This document shows positions 58,298 through 64,000 of a stretch of DNA of 64,000 nt, piece after piece. Location: contig NW_027442259.1 of the NCBI RefSeq assembly GCF_048569485.1, positions 1 to 64,000 on the forward strand. The letters run 5' to 3'. The position numbers were made by a program, and so were the translations under genes. The DNA is from Anomaloglossus baeobatrachus. Taxonomy: Eukaryota > Chordata > Amphibia > Anura > Aromobatidae. The notes under the pieces were generated by a model that saw only the letters and a list, made by a program, of their open reading frames with translations, made no database searches and was not told where the DNA came from. How positions within the stretch are numbered: position 1 is the stretch's first letter; the number at the start of each line of letters is the position of its first letter.

Positions 58298-58302
58298 AGC
58301 AT

Positions 58303-61300
58303 TTACTCTCCCCAGGATGACACAGGGGTAGTAAATTCCTTATGGATCCATGACTTGTTCATTTTGATGAACGTCAGTCTGTCCACATTGTCACTGGACA
58401 GACGCGTGCGCTTATCTGTCAGCACACACCCAGCAGCACTGAATACACGTTCAGAGACAACGCTGGCAGCTGGACACGACAAAATCTCCAAGGCGTAACT
58501 GGAGAGCTCTGGCCATTTTTCTAGGTTTGAAGCCCAAAAGGAGCAAGGCTCCAGTTGCACAGTCATGGCATCGATGTTCATTTGGAGATACTCCTGTATC
58601 ATCCTCTCCAGCCGTTGAGTATGTGTCAGACTTGTTGTCTCTGGTGGCCTTGCAAAAGAGGGTCTAAAAAAATTATGAAAAGATTCCATAAAATTGCTGT
58701 TACCGGCACCAGATACGGTCCTACTGGTACGGGTAGACTGTTGAAGATGACGAGACCGTCCCATGTTTGTCAAGTTACAACTGGGAGATTCCCTCCCTGC
58801 ACCTGCACGGTTGTTTGGTGGAAAAGCCGAGCTAAGATCGAGTAACAGCTTCTGCTGATACTCCTGCATACGTGCGTCCCTTTCTATGGCTGGAATTATG
58901 TCACAAAATTTGGACTTGTACCGGGGATCTAATAGTGTGGCAATCCAGTAGTCATCATCACTTCTAATTTTGACAATACGACTGTCATGTTGGAGGTAGT
59001 GCAACAAAAAGGCACTCATGTGTCTTGCGCAGCCATGCGGACCAAGTCCACGCTGTGTTTGTGGCATAGAGGTGCTACCCGTTCTTTCTTCCTCTGACAT
59101 CTCCCCCCAACCTCTTTCAACTGAAATTTGACCAAGGTCTCCCTCATCCGCTGAGTCTTCCATGTCCATGGACAGTTCGTCCTCCATTTCTTCATGTTCT
59201 CCTGCACCTTGCTCAACATTTCGCCTGCTACTATGCGCCCTTGTCGATCCCTGTTCCTCATGGTCCCATGCCTGCTGCGTTGGTGATGATGAACGTCTGG
59301 ACCTTGGTGATGTTGTTGTCCCTTGCGCATATGAATCCTCCTGTAGTCCCTCCCCTTCATGTTGTCCCACCCCCTGACTCCGAATAGTGTTTAGCGTGTG
59401 CTCCAGCATGTAAATGACTGGAATCGTCATGCTGATAATGGCATTGTCAGAGCTAAACATATTCGTCGCCATGTCGAAACTGTGCAGAAGGGTGCATAGG
59501 TCCTTGATCTGAGACCACTCCATCAGGGTGATCTGCCCCACCTCTGCATCTCGTTGGCCCAGGCTATACGTCATGACGTATTGCACCAGGGCTCTGCGGT
59601 GCTGCCACAGTCGCTGTAACATGTGGAGAGTTGAATTCCAGCGTGTCGCCACATCGCATTTCAGGCGATGAACCGGCAGGCCGAAAGACTTCTGGAGCGA
59701 TGCAAGTCGCTCTGCTGCGGCGCTTGAACGGCGGAAGTGAGCTGACAGTTTTCGTGCCCTGTTCAGAAGGCCATCTAGGCCGGGATAGTGTGTTAAAAAT
59801 TGCTGGACGACAAGGTTCAACACATGAGCCATACAAGGTACGTGTGTCACAATGCCCAGGCGAAGTGCCGCACCCAGGTTTGCAGCATTGTCGCACACGG
59901 CCTTACCAGGCTGCAGGTTGAGTGGAGACAACCATTTATTAAACTCGGACCGCAGAGCTGACCACAACTCCTCAGCTGTGTGACTCTTATTCCCAAGACA
60001 TGTCAAGCTAAAGACCGCCTGATGCCGTTGCGCTCTGCTGCCAGCATAGTAATGAGGCGTGCGTGATTCCTTCTGCGCAGTGAGAACGCTGGTGGCCTGA
60101 CCAGGCAGGCTTGGGGCGGAGGTGGAGGACCCAGATGAGGTGGAGGATGCAGAAGCTGTGGAGGAACTTGGACAGACAGAGGATTGACACACAAGTCGTG
60201 GGGACGGCAAGACTTGTGCAGCAGACCCTTCACCATCTATCACCATAGTTACCCAGTGCCCAGTCAGCAACATGTAACGTCCCTGTCCATGCTTACTGGT
60301 CCAAGTATCGGTGGTGAAATGCACCCGTTCACACACAGAGTTTCTCAAGGAAGCGGTGATGTTGTGTGCGACATGCTGGTGTAGCGCGGGCACACCTTTC
60401 TTAGAGAAGTAGTGGCGACTAGGCATCTGGTACTGGGGCACAGCGACAGACATAAGGTCTCTAAAATCCTGTGTGTCCACTAGGCGGAAAGGCAGCATTT
60501 CGGTAGACAACAGCTTACAGAGGGATAGAGTCAACCTCTTAGCTTTGTCATGGGTCGGAGGAAGTGGCCTTTTATTTGACCACATCTGAGGGACAGAGAT
60601 CTGGCTGCTGTGTGTAGACGGTGTTGAGTAGGGTGTCCCTGGAAAAATGCAGGTTTGTGAGGAAAGTGCAGGCGGAGACATGATGTTGCCTTCATCCAAC
60701 GTTGGTGCTATCGATGTCTGAGAGAGCTGTACACACTCACTTGTTTCCCCTTCCAAACCAACTGACGACCTTACAAGCAAACTGCCTGTTGCGGTTACAG
60801 TGGTGGAAGTTTGGCGTGGAAAAACAGGTGTGACAGCTGTCCCCACAGTCCTAGAAGATGAAGAGCGCGCGGATGCACTGGAAGGGGCGGGCGGTGGATG
60901 GTTCGCTCTTGCAGCATTGCAGCACAGTGAGCTTCCTACCGGGACCTATGATATTTATTCATGTGACGATTCATGGAAGAAGTTGTCAAAGTGCTGAGGT
61001 TTTGACCTCTACTAAGAGAATCATGACAAATTTTACATATCACATGATTTGGGCGATCTTTTTCTATGTCAAAAAAGGACCAGGCTAGGCAAGGCTTAGA
61101 GGCCATGCGACCTGTTGATCCACCCCGAATAATGCTCATAGGCAGAGTGGTGGCTGAGGATGCAGTTGTAGACGTGCTACCAGTGCTCCGACTCTGTCCA
61201 GGAAGGCGCAAGGTAACTTCGTCGTCGGTTGCATCCTCCTCCACCGCCTCTGTTGACCTCCTCGAGTGCCTGACTGGGGGTTGACAGTAGGTGGGATCTA

Positions 61301-62024
61301 GAACTTCATCATCAATTGTTGTGTTTGCACTCCCCTCCCCCTCAGACCGAGCCTCTTCTTGCCCTGACCGAATATTTAAGTTGTCATCCCAATCGGGTAT
61401 CTGCGTCTCATCTTCATCAGTATGTTCCTCATTGTCTATAACCACAGGTGTTACAGTTTGTGACAAAGGGTCAACATTATGCTCAGAAACTTGGTCCTCA
61501 CAGCCTGAATCAGAGTCACAAAGGTTCTGGGCATCACTGCAGACCATTTCCTGTTCTGTATTCACTGTAGCTTGGGAGCAGACCTCTGATTCCCAGGCTA
61601 TAGTGTGACTGAACAGCTCTGCAGACTCAGCCATCTCAGTTCCACCATACTGTGCAGGGCTGATGGAGACTTCAGAGCTGGGAGAAATCAAGTGTGATTG
61701 GGATGACAACTCAGAGGACTGGTGTTTTTTGGATGCGGTACTTGAAGTGGCTGAGAGGGCACTTGTTGGACCACTTGAGATCCATTCAAGCATTTTCCTT
61801 TTTTGCCCATCATCTACCTTTCTTCCTGTTGTTCGTGTCCGTAAAAAAGGGAGCACATCGGATTGTCCACGGTAAGTAGTAGACATCTTACTTTTGCTGG
61901 TAGATGGTCTATCTTCAGCAGATGATAATGGAGCTTTGCCACTTTCCCCACAGACAAAACCTTTTTTGCCTTTTCCACCACGCCTCTTCCCCTTTCCACC
62001 AGCATCTGTCATTTTGCCACTCAT
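58303..62024 (-). CDS. hAT-1 BED-finger transposase, two exons
   Basis: Cut-and-paste transposase. Exon 1 is 62024-60940 and exon 2 is 60850-58303, joined over an 89-bp intron (60851-60939) with GT donor and CTTCTAG acceptor. The split codon becomes Arg and both long open frames join, giving about 1,210 residues. I chose the ATG at 62024 (MSGKMTDAGG, A at -3); the frame is open further up but lies near the 138-bp array. Exon 1 has a basic Lys/Gly-rich start (possible nuclear signal), an acidic Ser-rich middle, and a BED zinc finger at its end (CKIC...HMNKYH). Exon 2 has FTTDTWTS (first Asp, about residue 180 of the exon), VCDNAANLGAAL (second Asp), TLLDPRYKS and the C-terminal hATC domain with CPAASVVSERVFSAAG (catalytic Glu). 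No stops interrupt it. The intron is predicted, not shown. Confidence 0.85.
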
Positions 62025-62159
62025 GTTGATTGCGACAAGATTGTGGACTGAAAATGTGGTAGTAAAAATTGAGAGGTGGTGAAGATTGCAGTGGTGGTCT
62101 AGCTTTATTAACAGCAGAATAATAAAGAATAAATATCCCTGACAATGCAACTTATTTAT

Positions 62160-64000
62160 AAAGAGTTGGAGTGTGCAACGCAGGCAGATGCGCTCTGCAA
62201 ATGTCTTGGCACTAGTGGGACTATAGCAAAGTCCAATAGCCACGTATAGGATGCCACTAGGTACACTGAGTGTTTGCTAGTATAATGGCTAAGTTAAAAT
62301 TAGTTGGAGTGTGCAACGCAGGCAGATGCGCTCTGCAAATGTCTTGGCACTAGTGGGACTATAGCAAAGTCCAATAGCCACGTATAGGATGCCACTAGGT
62401 ACACTGAGTGTTTGCTAGTATAATGGCTTACTTATAATTAGTTGGAGTGTGCAATGCAGGCAGATGCGCTCTGCAAATGTCTTGGCACTAGTGGGACTAT
62501 AGCAAAGTCCAATAGCCACGTATAGGATGCCACTAGGTACACTGAGTGTTTGCTAGAATAATGGCTAAGTTAAAATTAGTTGGAGTGTGCAACGCAGGCA
62601 GATGCGCTCTGCAAATGTCTTGGCACTAGTGGGACTATAGCAAAGTCCAATAGCCACGTATAGGATGCCACTAGGTACACTGAGTGTTTGCTAGTATAAT
62701 GGCTTACTTATAATTAGTTGGAGTGTGCAACGCAGGCAGATACGCTCTGCAAATGTCTTGGCACTAGTGGGACTATAGCAAAGTCCAATAGCCACGTATA
62801 GGATGCCACTAGGTACACTGAGTGTTTGCTAGTATAATGGCTTACTTATAATTAGTTGGAGTGTGCAACGCAGGCAGATGCGCTCTGCAAATGTCTTGGC
62901 ACTAGTGGGACTATAGCAAAGTCCAATAGCCACAGATAGGATGCCACTAGGTACACTGAGTGTTTGCTAGTATAATGGCTTACTTATAATTAGTTGGAGT
63001 GTGCAACGCAGGCAGATGCGCTCTGCAAATGTCTTGGCACTAGTGGGACTATAGCAAGGTCCAATAGCCACGTATAGGATGCCACTAGGTACACTGAGTG
63101 TTTGCTAGTATAATGGCTTACTTATAATTAGTTGGAGTGTGCAACGCAGGCAGATGCGCTCTGCAAATGTCTTGGCACTAGTGGGACTATAGCAAAGTCC
63201 AATAGCCACGTATAGGATGCCACTAGGTACACTGAGTGTTTACTAGTATAATGGCTTACTTATAATTAGTTGGAGTGTGCAACGCAGGCAGATGCGCTCT
63301 GCAAATGTCTTGGCACTAGTGGGACTATAGCAAGGTCCAATAGCCACGTATAGGATGCCACTAGGTACACTGAGTGCTTGCTAGTATAATGGCTTACTTA
63401 TAATTAGTTGGAGTGTGCAACGCAGGCAGATGCGCTCTGCAAATGTCTTGGCACTAGTGGGACTATAGCAAAGTCCAATAGCCACGTATAGGATGCCACT
63501 AGGTACACTGAGTGTTTGCTAGTATAATGGCTTAGTTTAAAAAAGTTGGAGTGTGCAATGCAGGCAGACGTGCTCTGCAAATGTCTTTGCACTAGTGGGA
63601 CTATAGCAAAGTCCAATAGCCACAGATAGGATGCCACTAGGTACACTGAGTTTTTGCTAGTATAATGGCTTACTTATAATTAGTTGGAGTGTGCAACGCA
63701 GGCAGATGCGCTCTGCAAATGTCTTGGCACTAGTGGGACTATAGCAAGGTCCAATAGCCACGTATAGGATGCCACTAGGTACACTCAGTGTTTGCTAGTA
63801 TAATGGCTTACTTATAATTAGTTGGAGTGTGCAACGCAGGCAGATGCGCTCTGCAAATGTCTTGGCACTAGTGGGACTATAGCAAGGTCCAATAGCCACG
63901 TATAGGATGCCACTAGGTACACTGAGTGTTTGCTAGTATAATGGCTTACTTATAATTAGTTGGAGTGTGCAACGCAGGCAGATGCGCTCTGCAAATGTCT
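62160..64000. repeat. 138-bp tandem array upstream of the transposase
   Basis: Fourteen units starting AGTTGGAGTGTGCAACGCAG at intervals of about 138 bp (62164, 62302, 62440 and on), nearly identical, cut by the window end. It lies on the promoter side of the hAT-1 transposase. It shows no similarity to the 234-bp unit. Open frames through it are not genes. Confidence 0.95.

Larger units (their letters stand above)
54795..64000 (-). mobile_element. hAT-1 transposon, large and apparently intact where visible
   Basis: It starts at TAGAGATGAGCGAACC (54795) with GC-rich foldback sequence, then the 234-bp array, a two-exon transposase on the minus strand, and a 138-bp array that runs past the window end. 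More than 9.2 kb is visible. The candidate 8-bp target copy before the end is TCCAGGAG; its partner lies outside. The transposase frames are open, unlike all other elements here, which suggests recent activity. Confidence 0.8.

Noticed and set aside
55126-64000. Regularly spaced repeats as a possible CRISPR array
   Set aside because: Units are 118-234 bp, directly abutting with no unique spacers, and the sequence is a vertebrate transposon setting.
1-64000. tRNA, 5S or other RNA genes besides U2 and hammerheads
   Set aside because: I saw no A-box/B-box pairs with a plausible cloverleaf and no 5S internal control region; a covariance scan could not be run here.

Overview
The window looks like a piece of a large, repeat-rich vertebrate genome, most likely a neobatrachian frog. 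That is an inference from U2 snRNA-derived repeats, Penelope-like elements with hammerhead ribozymes, very large BED-finger hAT transposons with GATGAGCGA-type ends, gypsy and tyrosine-recombinase retroelement fossils, and the absence of any ordinary host gene. The only host-derived coding sequence I recognise is a captured start of a SET-domain (KMT5A-like) gene, present twice. The only gene that looks whole is a hAT transposase near the right end.

Layout. The window is built by segmental duplication and inversion. Four near-identical arms occur: A (239-4675, +), B (21764-25006, -), C (38287-42720, -) and D (45206-49569, +). Arms C and D form an inverted repeat of about 4.4 kb per arm around a 2.5 kb spacer. 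The spacer holds the SET fragment, shuffled gypsy and LINE pieces and a truncated U2 gene. The spacer after arm B is nearly the same but ends in a U2 gene whose 3' half and 3' box are kept. Separately, 1 to about 14,300 is repeated directly at 44,968 to about 58,300.

Region by region. 1-238: U2 5' fragment with an A-tailed insert. 239-4675: arm A (decayed ribozyme, foldback MITE, Penelope-like tail). 5300-9780: an unnamed broken element-like gene split by three LTR-like insertions. 10035-14310: one end of a hAT element (hAT-1) with a 234-bp tandem array. 14311-21519: a hAT-2 fragment, then a tyrosine-recombinase/SGNH-hydrolase element arranged as a palindrome around a CTGT-rich microsatellite, then more hAT-2. 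21764-27646: arm B, SET fragment, gypsy/LINE mosaic and U2. 28567-30955: Penelope-like inverted pair between gypsy scraps, then a LINE scrap. 31007-34234: gypsy pol fossil. 34757-38079: hAT-2 end, 118-bp array and transposase C-half. 38080-49569: the C/D inverted repeat. 50102-54540: second copy of the unnamed gene. 54795-64000: hAT-1 with its 234-bp array, a two-exon transposase of about 1,210 residues, and a 138-bp array running off the window.

How the parts work together. There is no pathway here. The window records mobile elements and host fragments being joined, inverted and copied. The most informative signals are a fully formed hammerhead ribozyme in a 201-bp insertion, a SET exon-intron-exon piece running in frame into a gypsy integrase, a U2 gene cut inside its branch-site recognition sequence, and a satellite whose unit contains the 3' coding end of the neighbouring hAT transposase. 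Because many junctions are chimeric and the copies are so similar, assembly error must be kept in mind.
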